A stretch of DNA of 64,000 nt, taken from positions 1 through 64,000 of the forward strand of contig JALOBU010000014.1 in the NCBI GenBank assembly GCA_023228145.1, read 5' to 3'. Under the pieces are notes generated by a model. The model was not told the origin of the DNA. It searched no databases and saw only the letters and a list, made by a program, of their open reading frames with translations. Below, piece by piece: positions 45,087 through 53,647 of the stretch. How positions within the stretch are numbered: the stretch's first letter is position 1; every line of letters begins with the position of its first letter. The stretch comes from Bacteroidales bacterium. Its GTDB lineage: Bacteria; Bacteroidota; Bacteroidia; Bacteroidales; CAIWKO01. The position numbers and the translations under genes were made by a program.

Positions 45087-45287
45087 TAGCTTTAAGTATT
45101 AAGAAATTAAAGAGATTGAAAATTTTTTTATTCTGTAACGGTTAATAAACCTTATAAGTCAGCAGGGGCAAAGTATAGGTAATAATCAATAAAATATCAT
45201 TTTAAAATAAAAATTTGTTAGATATTTAGATTAATACCTTATTTATTCTCTAAAAGAAATAATTTATATTTATAGATGCAAAGAATT

Positions 45288-47639
45288 TTATTTCAACTTT
45301 TTTATTCTTTTCAGATATTCCTTGGTAAAAAAGCTGTACCATTTGTCGTTGTTGGTATATTCGGCAACAGTAAGTTTGGGATTTAAGGTATTTCCGGCTT
45401 TAAAATCCCTGATGGCATAAGCATTTCCCAACGCCACTTGCTGAAATTTTGTTGCTGATTTTACAGTATTACGTTGCTTCAGCATTTTAAGCAAAAACAA
45501 GGCATTTTCAATTTCTCCCTTATCCGTCAGCCATGTGAGCCCATAAGAAACAAAAGCAGATTCATAATTGGAAATGTACAGATGCAGCGGCAAATGAGAG
45601 ATACCATAATCACTGATTTCATTTTCATTAAAATAAGCCGTTAGCTTATTGTATGTTTCAATGGCTTTCAGATAATTATTGTTTTTAACAAACTCATGAC
45701 ATTGATTATACTGTATTTGATAATTTGCAGGTTTTTCCGCATTAGCTAAGCCTTTTTTGGCAAGCATATCGCTGATGCCGCAATCAAGGTTGTTTTCAAT
45801 GACTTTAAGGGCTTCAGAATATAATGATAGTGCTGTAATGTAATTGTTGGCGTTTTCATCTTTTATTGCCGAAGCAATTTTGGTGTCGTATTCTTTTTGG
45901 GCATTCGCACATTCCTGGCTGAATATGGCTTTTTTAAGGTTTTCTATCCGCAGGGATAGTGTTTCATCGTTCTGCAACTCATAATTTTTTTGCTCATCAA
46001 TCACTTGTTTTAATATATTTCTGGCTTTTTTGAGGTTATTGTCAGTCACATCTTTTTCTGCTATGTCAAGGTCGAGCAACATCACTTCCTTCTTTGAATT
46101 TTTAAGCAGTTCGGGAAGCAGGCGGTCTTTTTTTACAGGGTATTCATCTTCAATAGATTTTGCGTATAAAAACTCTTTAAAAGCTTCCCGAAAGTTTTTG
46201 GCTATCATTTTTTCTTTTCCCCTTCGCATTGCAAGGTAATATTGTTCAATGCGTACTTTTTGCATCAGCTCCAGTGCATCCTGATTCTCTGTAATATAAG
46301 TTGAATATTTTTGCTTGTAATTTAAAGCCTTTGATGTTTCGGATTCCGCTTCGTCATAATTTTTTTTATTAAAAAGATTTTCGGCTGTTGTGATATAGGA
46401 CGCATAAATCCCTTTATGGCAGTCCCTTTTGATTAGCTCAATGGTATCATTACAGGTGACGGATGAAATGCTGTTGCAGAATGTTTCTGCTTTACCCACA
46501 GCAGTGAGTGCCTCGGTATATTTGTTGTCCAACAGCAGCCCTGCAGCAATATTCATGTCATACCACTGTATGGCATTCGCCAGATCGTATGCTGCACGGA
46601 GTGTGGCATTGTCAAAATTTTTAAAAGAAAACAATTTCTGAAGTTCTTTTTTGGCGTCTTCCACTTTATTGTTTTCGTATGCAATCAGTGCTATATAAAA
46701 TTGTGATGGCCCAAACACAGGATTATAAGCCAACGATTTTTCAAAAGCATTTTTTGCTTCCTGAATCTTTTTATTGTTGTATAAATTTACTCCTTTATTG
46801 TAATATGCTTCATGAATTACAGATTTGGTGTAGTCAAGCTGGCTTTGAATCTGCTGATGGTTTTTAGCGATGTCAAAAAGTTTACTACTAAGTTTCAGGG
46901 GGTCGAAAGATTCAATATGAAGTGCTTTCCAAAAAGCTGCGCCGGCGATATTGTCTGTTTTAGCTTTCAGGCTGTTCATCAGTGCTTGCGTTTTTTCAAG
47001 ATTCTCAAAATCATTGGAGTTGATGGTAGATAGTTGCTTACTTATATTATCAAGGTCAAGGTCTGCAAGATAATATTCGTCCACAAGCACGGCTTTTGTT
47101 CTAAAACGGTTGCGCGACTCATTGTCATAATAGAACTTGGTGGTGTGCACAAGGAAGTTATATGAGTTTGCAAAAATGGAGTCATTATAAAACAATACCG
47201 TTTCGTTATATGCAGGAGAGAAATTGGTTCTGGGCTGTGTGAACTCGGCGATGGCAGGGCCGTTTTTACGACTCAGCGTGGAAGTAAATTCGTATTTTGA
47301 AGGAAACACTACCTCTGACATGTTAAAACCTTTGTAAAAAATATCGCCGTTAAACAGGATGTTTTGATATTCAACAAATATTTTTACAGTGTTTTTTTCC
47401 CGGGTTATTTTTACATTTTCATCTATAGTAAAAGTTATCTTCGTTTGATGTACGGGTTTGGGGATAAATTTTGCGATAACGTCTATAAACTCGTTGATAA
47501 CCTGTTGGCTTTCTTCGTTATTATTGATATATGAAAGCAGGTATGACTTAGTCTGATCCGACTGGAATAATATCTGTGTTTGTGCTCCTGCATTGAAGCA
47601 ATAACAAATGAGCATTAGCAGTAAAATGCGTATTTTCAT
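45288..47639 (-). CDS. Exported TPR-repeat protein
   Basis: 783 residues with a signal peptide ending near AGAQ. A beta-rich N-terminal part (about 40-200) is followed by a long helical region of tetratricopeptide-like units, most clearly YYNKGVNLYNNKKIQEAKNA (FEKSLAYNPV...), LFNKKNYDEAESETSKALNY and ITALSLYSEALKVIE. It probably acts as a periplasmic scaffold. No enzymatic motif is visible. It is a single gene with a promoter element just upstream. Confidence 0.8.
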   Translation of the reverse strand: MKIRILLLMLICYCFNAGAQTQILFQSDQTKSYLLSYINNNEESQQVINEFIDVIAKFIPKPVHQTKITFTIDENVKITREKNTVKIFVEYQNILFNGDIFYKGFNMSEVVFPSKYEFTSTLSRKNGPAIAEFTQPRTNFSPAYNETVLFYNDSIFANSYNFLVHTTKFYYDNESRNRFRTKAVLVDEYYLADLDLDNISKQLSTINSNDFENLEKTQALMNSLKAKTDNIAGAAFWKALHIESFDPLKLSSKLFDIAKNHQQIQSQLDYTKSVIHEAYYNKGVNLYNNKKIQEAKNAFEKSLAYNPVFGPSQFYIALIAYENNKVEDAKKELQKLFSFKNFDNATLRAAYDLANAIQWYDMNIAAGLLLDNKYTEALTAVGKAETFCNSISSVTCNDTIELIKRDCHKGIYASYITTAENLFNKKNYDEAESETSKALNYKQKYSTYITENQDALELMQKVRIEQYYLAMRRGKEKMIAKNFREAFKEFLYAKSIEDEYPVKKDRLLPELLKNSKKEVMLLDLDIAEKDVTDNNLKKARNILKQVIDEQKNYELQNDETLSLRIENLKKAIFSQECANAQKEYDTKIASAIKDENANNYITALSLYSEALKVIENNLDCGISDMLAKKGLANAEKPANYQIQYNQCHEFVKNNNYLKAIETYNKLTAYFNENEISDYGISHLPLHLYISNYESAFVSYGLTWLTDKGEIENALFLLKMLKQRNTVKSATKFQQVALGNAYAIRDFKAGNTLNPKLTVAEYTNNDKWYSFFTKEYLKRIKKLK

Positions 47640-47666
47640 ATCAAGGTTTTGTAATGTTTTCTATTG

Positions 47667-47674
47667 CAAAAATA
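47667..47674 (-). promoter_or_regulatory. -7 promoter element (TATTTTTG) for the TPR gene
   Basis: The element ends 27 bases before the ATG at 47639. Confidence 0.45.
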
Positions 47675-47846
47675 GCAATTTTAACAGAAGTTGTTTTATA
47701 TAAGCATACAGGATTTACACACTTAAGTTACAAACAGAAACAATGTTTATGTTTTACAAAATAATTGTTAAATAGCAGATTAATAAGACTCATTGTTGAC
47801 ATTTATCTTTGAAGTCTTGATAAGGTGTAACGAATTAAAAATGAGG

Positions 47847-47885
47847 CTGCCTTTAAAGTTATTATTGTGATAACTTTTAGGGCAG
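47847..47885. repeat. 16-bp inverted repeat hairpin of unknown role
   Basis: CTGCCTTTAAAGTTAT (47847-47862) pairs with ATAACTTTTAGGGCAG (47870-47885) with one mismatch and one G-T pair around a 7-base loop. A short T-rich run follows on the plus strand. It lies about 160 bases ahead of the PurF-like promoter and could be a terminator of an unseen transcript or an operator. Confidence 0.6.
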
Positions 47886-48037
47886 TTTCAATTTATGTAA
47901 TTTGATGACAGTTATGCCCGAGGAATTTGTCTTTAATAATGTATAATCTGCTAGTTTAGGGAAAAATCTTAAACAGGCCATTATAAAAGAGTTAAAAAAA
48001 ACTAATAACTTTCTTATTTTTAAAGACGGATAATAAT

Positions 48038-48045
48038 TATTTTTG
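48038..48045 (+). promoter_or_regulatory. -7 promoter element (TATTTTTG) for the PurF-like gene
   Basis: It overlaps the TTG at 48043 that would give a longer frame and ends 24 bases before ATG 48070, so the ATG was taken as the start. Confidence 0.5.
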
Positions 48046-48069
48046 ACCTCAATTTATAAATTAAAAAAT

Positions 48070-49476
48070 ATGAGTGGTTTTTTTGGATGTGTTTCAAAAG
48101 AAGATTGTGTTAAAGATGTATATTACGGTACTGATTACCACAGTCACCTCGGCACAAAAAGAGCGGGGATGGTTTTTTATTCTAAAGAAAAAGGTTTTCA
48201 GCGTGCCATTCACAGTCTTGAGGATGGTTATTTCAGAAATAAATTTGAAGAAAATCTAAAAAATTTTAAAGGCAATATTGGAATTGGTGTCATCAGTGAT
48301 ACAGAGTCGCAACCAATAATAGTTTCTTCACATCTGGGATGGTTTGCAGTTGCTACGGTAGCCAAAATTGCGAATATCGATGAGCTGCAGGCGCGTTTTA
48401 TGAAGCAGCACCGTTTGTTCACTGAAATAAGCCAGGGAGCTATAAATTCAACTGAACTTGTGGCTATGCTGATAGCTGATAAAGATGATTTTGTGTCAGG
48501 GATAGAACATGTGTATGAAACTGTTAAAGGATCCTGTTCCATGCTGATAATCACTTCGGATGGTATTTATGCGGCAAGGGACAAACTTGGCCGAACACCT
48601 ATAGTAATTGGAAAAACGGACAACGCTTTTGCTGCCAGTTTTGAGACCATTGCTTTCCCGAACCTAGGTTTTGAAATAGATAAATATCTGGGTCCGGGCG
48701 AAATTGTTAAGATAACTGCCGAAGGTTGTGAACAACTCCGTAAACCTAATGATAAAATGCAAGTATGCTCTTTTTTATGGGTCTATTATGGCTATCCTCC
48801 CTCGTATTACGAAGGCATCAATGTTGATGAGTGCCGTTATAATTGTGGGAAAGCGCTGGGAAAAGATGATACTGTGGAAGCCGACTTTGTTGCAGGAATA
48901 CCCGATTCTGGAATCGGCCATGCTTATGGTTACAGCAATCAAAGACAACTACCCTTAAAGAGGCCGTACATCAAATATACACCCACATGGCCGCGTAGTT
49001 TTATGCCACAAAATCAAGTTACAAGAGACCTTGTAGCAAAAATGAAACTTATTGCAAATAATTCTATAATTAAAGGGAAAGGAGGAGTATTTCTGGATGA
49101 TTCAATTGTAAGGGGTACCCAACTAAAAGATAATGTACGTGCTTTATGTATAGCAGGAATTAGTGAAGTGCACATGCGCATCGCTTGCCCGCCGCTGACA
49201 TACCCCTGCCTGTTTTTGAATTTCAGCCGTTCCCGTTCCAACCTTGACCTGGCAACACATACTGCCGTAAAACAATTGCTCGGGAAAGAAAACACGGATA
49301 TGACAGCATTTTCGAATTGCACTACCGAAGATTATAAAGCAATGGTGGAGCAAATAAAGCGGAATATGGGATTCACATCACTTGCATTCCAGAAACTCAA
49401 TGCTCTTGTTGATGCCATTGGCCTTCCAAAAGAGAAACTTTGTACTCATTGCTGGGACGGCAGCAGTTACTTTTAA
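48070..49476 (+). CDS. PurF-like amidophosphoribosyltransferase homologue without N-terminal cysteine
   Basis: 468 residues from ATG 48070. The N-terminal glutamine amidotransferase-like domain begins MSGFFGCVSKED, with YYGTDYHSHLGTKRAG; the nucleophile cysteine that should follow the initiator Met is Ser2, and the nearest cysteine is Cys7. The phosphoribosyltransferase domain keeps the PRPP motif VFLDDSIVRGTQL and VAGIPDSGIGHA. The C-terminus has CTHC. PurF makes phosphoribosylamine for purine synthesis. Glutamine hydrolysis is doubtful here, so it may use ammonia or have another role. No purine genes are adjacent. Confidence 0.87.
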   Translation: MSGFFGCVSKEDCVKDVYYGTDYHSHLGTKRAGMVFYSKEKGFQRAIHSLEDGYFRNKFEENLKNFKGNIGIGVISDTESQPIIVSSHLGWFAVATVAKIANIDELQARFMKQHRLFTEISQGAINSTELVAMLIADKDDFVSGIEHVYETVKGSCSMLIITSDGIYAARDKLGRTPIVIGKTDNAFAASFETIAFPNLGFEIDKYLGPGEIVKITAEGCEQLRKPNDKMQVCSFLWVYYGYPPSYYEGINVDECRYNCGKALGKDDTVEADFVAGIPDSGIGHAYGYSNQRQLPLKRPYIKYTPTWPRSFMPQNQVTRDLVAKMKLIANNSIIKGKGGVFLDDSIVRGTQLKDNVRALCIAGISEVHMRIACPPLTYPCLFLNFSRSRSNLDLATHTAVKQLLGKENTDMTAFSNCTTEDYKAMVEQIKRNMGFTSLAFQKLNALVDAIGLPKEKLCTHCWDGSSYF

Positions 49477-49581
49477 TTTCTTGGGGATTTAATAAACAGT
49501 TTAACGCACTATTGGACAATTGCAGATAGACACTGAATTATTTGATATAATATAAAACAAATTTTTTCTCAGTAATAAATT

Positions 49582-49617
49582 AGAAGAGGCTGTTTCGGTT
49601 TTGAGATAGCCTCTTCT
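49582..49617 (+). terminator. Hairpin after the PurF-like gene
   Basis: Stem AGAAGAGGCT (49582-49591) pairs with AGCCTCTTCT (49608-49617) around a 16-base loop. It lies about 105 bases past the stop and 36 before the stop of the convergent ankyrin gene. It lacks a clear U-run, so it is only a probable terminator for one or both genes. Confidence 0.5.
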
Positions 49618-49652
49618 CTATCTGATAATGAACAGAGTTTTGTAAGAAACAA

Positions 49653-51131
49653 TTACATACCCTTTGATAATAGAAATCCTGCTATTTCTTTTTGCCCGAC
49701 TTCCAAAGCCCATGCAGAAGGGTTATATTGATCTTTGTATTTTATACATTCGTAGGTAAATGCCCCAGATGTAACACTTCCACCCAATGTTTTAACAGTA
49801 TAGTCCGGGTTAAATTTCCATAACATTTTTTCGGCTAATAATTTCACAACCTCCATGGAGCCGGCTTCAATTGCCCAATATATTGGTGTTTTCTTTGTAA
49901 CGGAAACCAGGCAATTTAAATTCACGTTGTCGGGAATGTTTTGTGGCCTTACTGCAACATAACCCTCAACTCCAATATTTATGTCTGCGCCTTTTTCGAT
50001 CAGATAGGCAGCAATGTCAGGTTTTTTATTTCCTAATGAGAGATTCAAAGGTGTGTAGTTTTCGCCTCCTGTTAAGTTTTGCACATTCATCAATGACATG
50101 CCTTTGGCCTTGGTGTTAATGTCGGCACCTTTTTCCACAATCAATTTCATCAGTTCCAGATTACCTACCTCTGCTGCCTGGCAAATAGGAAATATTTCGG
50201 CTAAAGATTTATCTCCGGAGTGGTACTTAATTGGAATTTTTGGATCTGCTCCGTTTTGTAAAAGGACTTTTGCAATGGAAATTTTCTTGTAATATAATGC
50301 CCTTCCGAGAGCGTTAAACCCGTATGTAGTATTTGCGTCATTTACATCTAATCCTTTTTTTAATATAAGCATTAAAATATCTTCAGCTTTTCCGCAGCGT
50401 GTTTCATCAAGGTTTTTGAACCAATCTGGCAATTTCATTCCATAAGTAGTTTCAAAGGTCTGGTGTTGTGATTTCCAACCATCGATCCTCACTTTCGGTT
50501 CTTGGGCAGAAGATGCGAACGAATAGATTAAGTTGCCGTTTTCGGCATCTTTAACATCTGTTTTTGCGCCTGCATCAAGCAATAATTTCACGCACTCCAC
50601 GCAATTAGAATTTGCAACAGCATATTGCAATGGTGTTTCAGTTTTATCCGGTGTTGCAGGTCCTGCTTGTGCAATGAGGTCTTCGTATGATTTTATCATC
50701 AGTTTATTTGCTTTCTTGCCTTTTGCCTTTTCATCGTCTAACAGTTTCTGGTAAATTTTGACAGCTGCATTACCCGGGATGATAGTCCCTTTATTGACAT
50801 CTGCCCCTTTGGCAAGTAATAATTTAATAACGTCAACGGAATAATAGACTACTGCATTGTATAATGCACTGGTATTACCCTGGTTAGGGTCGGCGCCGTT
50901 GTCAAGAAGATAGGTAACAACTTCAGGCCACATAACGGCATATCCCATCGGAACCTGTCCGGCAGCATCCATCTGGTTCACATTGGCGCCCGCACTGATG
51001 GCTGCCTTCACGCCATCCAGATTGCCTTGTTTGCATGCTGTAATCAGGTCTTCCTGAGGGCCTGCCACACTGATTTGTATCATGGCAAAAAACAGCAGAA
51101 CGCTCGAGAAAAATTTTACTACTTGTTTCAT
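49653..51131 (-). CDS. Exported ankyrin-repeat protein
   Basis: 492 residues with a signal peptide ending near SVAG (about residue 23). At least eight ankyrin repeats can be read: DLITACKQGNLDGVKAAISAGANVNQ, VVTYLLDNGADPNQG, VIKLLLAKGADVNKG, CVKLLLDAGAKTDV, IAKVLLQNGADPKI, LMKLIVEKGADINT, IAAYLIEKGADINIG and VVKLLAEKML. A spacer without clear repeats lies at about 115-155. Probably a periplasmic protein-binding scaffold with unknown partner. Confidence 0.9.
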   Translation of the reverse strand: MKQVVKFFSSVLLFFAMIQISVAGPQEDLITACKQGNLDGVKAAISAGANVNQMDAAGQVPMGYAVMWPEVVTYLLDNGADPNQGNTSALYNAVVYYSVDVIKLLLAKGADVNKGTIIPGNAAVKIYQKLLDDEKAKGKKANKLMIKSYEDLIAQAGPATPDKTETPLQYAVANSNCVECVKLLLDAGAKTDVKDAENGNLIYSFASSAQEPKVRIDGWKSQHQTFETTYGMKLPDWFKNLDETRCGKAEDILMLILKKGLDVNDANTTYGFNALGRALYYKKISIAKVLLQNGADPKIPIKYHSGDKSLAEIFPICQAAEVGNLELMKLIVEKGADINTKAKGMSLMNVQNLTGGENYTPLNLSLGNKKPDIAAYLIEKGADINIGVEGYVAVRPQNIPDNVNLNCLVSVTKKTPIYWAIEAGSMEVVKLLAEKMLWKFNPDYTVKTLGGSVTSGAFTYECIKYKDQYNPSAWALEVGQKEIAGFLLSKGM

Positions 51132-51366
51132 AAAATAAAAAATTTAATGATGTTTACTCTTTTGGCTTTTCAACTTATGCCCCCCGATTCATCCTGCCGG
51201 GGCAGGTGGTTTTTTGTGGTTTCTGGGTTCCACTTATTTTAATGATATTTAAAATTATTTGACAAAAATAACAGCTAAAAATAATTTATGCAAGTAAAAG
51301 ATTATTTATTTTTATCTATGCAGATATGTTCATTTTTTAGTATGGCTTTTTAAAAAAAATTTTATG

Positions 51367-51374
51367 TAAGTTTG
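51367..51374 (+). promoter_or_regulatory. -7 promoter element (TAAGTTTG) for argS
   Basis: It ends 14 bases before the ATG at 51389. Confidence 0.5.
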
Positions 51375-51388
51375 CTTAAAAAAAATTG

Positions 51389-53179
51389 ATGCTCGAAAAC
51401 AAACTGATAAATACTACGACTGATGCCATTGAAATTCTTTACAGGCAAAAGATTGATAAATCTACTATTAATGTCCAGAGGACTAACCTTCAGTTTCGTA
51501 ATCAGGCCGACTTTACCATCATGGTTTTTCCTTTAGTGCGCTTTTCAAAAAAAACACCAGAACTGACTGCTAACGATTTAGGCGATTACCTGAAAGCACA
51601 TCTAGACTTTGTTCAAAATTACAGCGTAGTAAAAGGTTTTTTAAACATAAAAATAAGCGATATATACTGGCAGGTTTTTTTAAAAAATAATTATTGTGAT
51701 GCTTCATACGGAATCAATCAACCGGATGCTTCAATGCCCCCGGTACTTGTTGAATTTTCATCGCCCAATACAAATAAACCACTGCACTTGGGACATATAC
51801 GCAACAATCTTTTAGGTGATTCGGTTTCACGAATACTGAAAGCCAACGGGAAGAATGTGGTACAAGTTAACCTGGTTAACGACCGCGGCATTCATATTTG
51901 CAAATCTATGCTGGCATGGTTGAAATGGGGCAGAGGTGAAACCCCGGAAAGCACAGGGCTGAAAGGTGACAAACTGGTGGGTAAGTATTATGTGGAGTTC
52001 GATAAACATTATAAATCTGAAATTGAGAAGTTAAAAAGTGAAGGCATCACTGAAGAAGATGCTGAAAAAAAAGCACCTCTGATGCTGGAAGCACAGGAAA
52101 TGTTAAGAAAATGGGAGCAAAATGATATTGTAGTAAGAGCTGTATGGAAGAAAATGAATTCATGGGTATATGAGGGATTTAAAAAGACTTATAAACAGCT
52201 GGGTATTGCTTTCGATAAAACCTATTACGAATCGCAAACTTATCTTCTTGGAAAAGAAATTGTGAATAAAGGGCTTGCTGCCGGTGTATTTAAACAAAAA
52301 GAAGATGGCTCCGTTTGGGTTGATTTAACCAGCGATGGATTGGATGAAAAACTTTTGCTGCGTGCCGATGGCACTTCTGTGTACATGACACAAGATCTGG
52401 GCACTGCCTGTTTGCGATATGATGATTTTGCTCCTGAAAGAATGATTTATGTGGTAGGAAACGAGCAAAACTATCATTTTGAAGTATTGAAAAAAGTTTT
52501 ATTAAAAGCTGGCTACAATTGGGCGGAAAACATAATACATTTTTCATACGGTATGGTAGAACTTCCCGAAGGAAAAATGAAATCACGTGAAGGAACCGTA
52601 GTGGATGCTGACGATTTGATAGATGAAGTTACTGAAACAGCAAGGCAAATTACTATGCAGCTTGGAAAAATTGAAAATTTTGAAAGTGAAGAAGCTGAAA
52701 ATCTCTTTAAAATAATAGGTTTAGGCGGATTGAAATATTTTATTCTGAAAGTGGACCCTGTTAAAAATATACTTTATAACCCCGCTGAATCTGTTGACTT
52801 TGAGGGAAATACAGGGCCTTTTATTCAATATACCTATGCACGAATACAATCTCTGCTGAGAAAAGCTGAAAGAAAATCAGAAACGTTCAAATATTCTGAA
52901 ATACCTATTTTGCTCGAAGAGGAACGTGAACTTATATTATCATGCTACGATTTCAAACGGGTTCTTACTTTAGCTGCTGAAGAGTTAAGCCCTGCGCTAA
53001 TAGCAAATTATGTTTACGAGCTCGCAAAGCTGTACAACCAGTTTTATCAATGTATTCCGGTGTTGAAAGAAACAGAAGAAAACAGGAAGAATTTTAGGCT
53101 TGCATTGTCATTGTTTTCAGGCATTCTTATTAAAAATTCAATGGAATTACTCGGAATAGAAGTACCCCGAAGGATGTAG
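51389..53179 (+). CDS. argS: Arginyl-tRNA synthetase
   Basis: 596 residues from ATG 51389 (a TTG codon directly before it is a less likely start). The N-terminal additional domain is followed by the class I HIGH equivalent HLGH at 133-136 (FSSPNTNKPLHLGHIRNN), the KMSKS-like KMKSREG near 396 and the helical anticodon domain with NTGPFIQYTYARIQSLLRK. It charges tRNA-Arg in the cytoplasm. Length and motifs are complete. A small lipoprotein gene follows after 57 bases. Confidence 0.97.
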   Translation: MLENKLINTTTDAIEILYRQKIDKSTINVQRTNLQFRNQADFTIMVFPLVRFSKKTPELTANDLGDYLKAHLDFVQNYSVVKGFLNIKISDIYWQVFLKNNYCDASYGINQPDASMPPVLVEFSSPNTNKPLHLGHIRNNLLGDSVSRILKANGKNVVQVNLVNDRGIHICKSMLAWLKWGRGETPESTGLKGDKLVGKYYVEFDKHYKSEIEKLKSEGITEEDAEKKAPLMLEAQEMLRKWEQNDIVVRAVWKKMNSWVYEGFKKTYKQLGIAFDKTYYESQTYLLGKEIVNKGLAAGVFKQKEDGSVWVDLTSDGLDEKLLLRADGTSVYMTQDLGTACLRYDDFAPERMIYVVGNEQNYHFEVLKKVLLKAGYNWAENIIHFSYGMVELPEGKMKSREGTVVDADDLIDEVTETARQITMQLGKIENFESEEAENLFKIIGLGGLKYFILKVDPVKNILYNPAESVDFEGNTGPFIQYTYARIQSLLRKAERKSETFKYSEIPILLEEERELILSCYDFKRVLTLAAEELSPALIANYVYELAKLYNQFYQCIPVLKETEENRKNFRLALSLFSGILIKNSMELLGIEVPRRM

Positions 53180-53236
53180 GTGGTAATCTTAGTATTAATA
53201 AACTTATCAATTAATTATATTAAACAAAAACCATAA

Positions 53237-53644
53237 ATGAAGACAATTAATATTTTGATTATCATGGTATTATTAGTTTCAAATTCTTGCAAAACGACAT
53301 ATCCCCAACATTCTTTTACGATAGGCAAGGGAGGGGGCATTACGGGGAAATATGATGTTTTTCTAGTAAAAAAAAATGGAGAAATCTTAAGGTATAATAA
53401 AGAATATCCAAAAGATTTCATTAAAAAGATGAATAAAAAAGTAACAGCAGAAATATTTAATGAATTTAACAACTTAAATATTTCTGAAAAGAATATTTCA
53501 CATCCCGGGAATATGACCTCTTTTATCCGATATGAAAGCGATGGAAAAACTTATGAAATAAAATGGGGAGGCCCCGGTTATGAACCTCCCCAAGATGTTA
53601 TAAGTTTTTTTAATAAAGTTTGGGATATAATTAAGTTGAAATAA
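53237..53644 (+). CDS. Small lipoprotein of unknown function
   Basis: 135 residues. A short lipoprotein signal ends at VSNSC (Cys near 18). The remaining 115 residues form a small alpha/beta domain with GGGITGKYDVFLVKKNGEILRYNK, a central helix and YEIKWGGPGYEPPQ. I do not recognise the family. Its stop lies 3 bases from the stop of the convergent metallopeptidase gene. Confidence 0.75.
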   Translation: MKTINILIIMVLLVSNSCKTTYPQHSFTIGKGGGITGKYDVFLVKKNGEILRYNKEYPKDFIKKMNKKVTAEIFNEFNNLNISEKNISHPGNMTSFIRYESDGKTYEIKWGGPGYEPPQDVISFFNKVWDIIKLK

Positions 53645-53647
53645 ACT

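Larger units (their letters stand above)
47640..48069. other. Intergenic stretch between divergent genes, with a long hairpin
   Basis: Holds promoter elements facing left (47667-47674) and right (48038-48045) and, between them, the hairpin at 47847-47885. No coding frame is supported. The hairpin is not explained by either gene. Confidence 0.5.

Noticed and set aside
49653..51131. Ankyrin protein as a secreted effector or toxin
   Set aside because: It has an ordinary signal peptide and no toxin domain, immunity gene or T9SS sorting domain.
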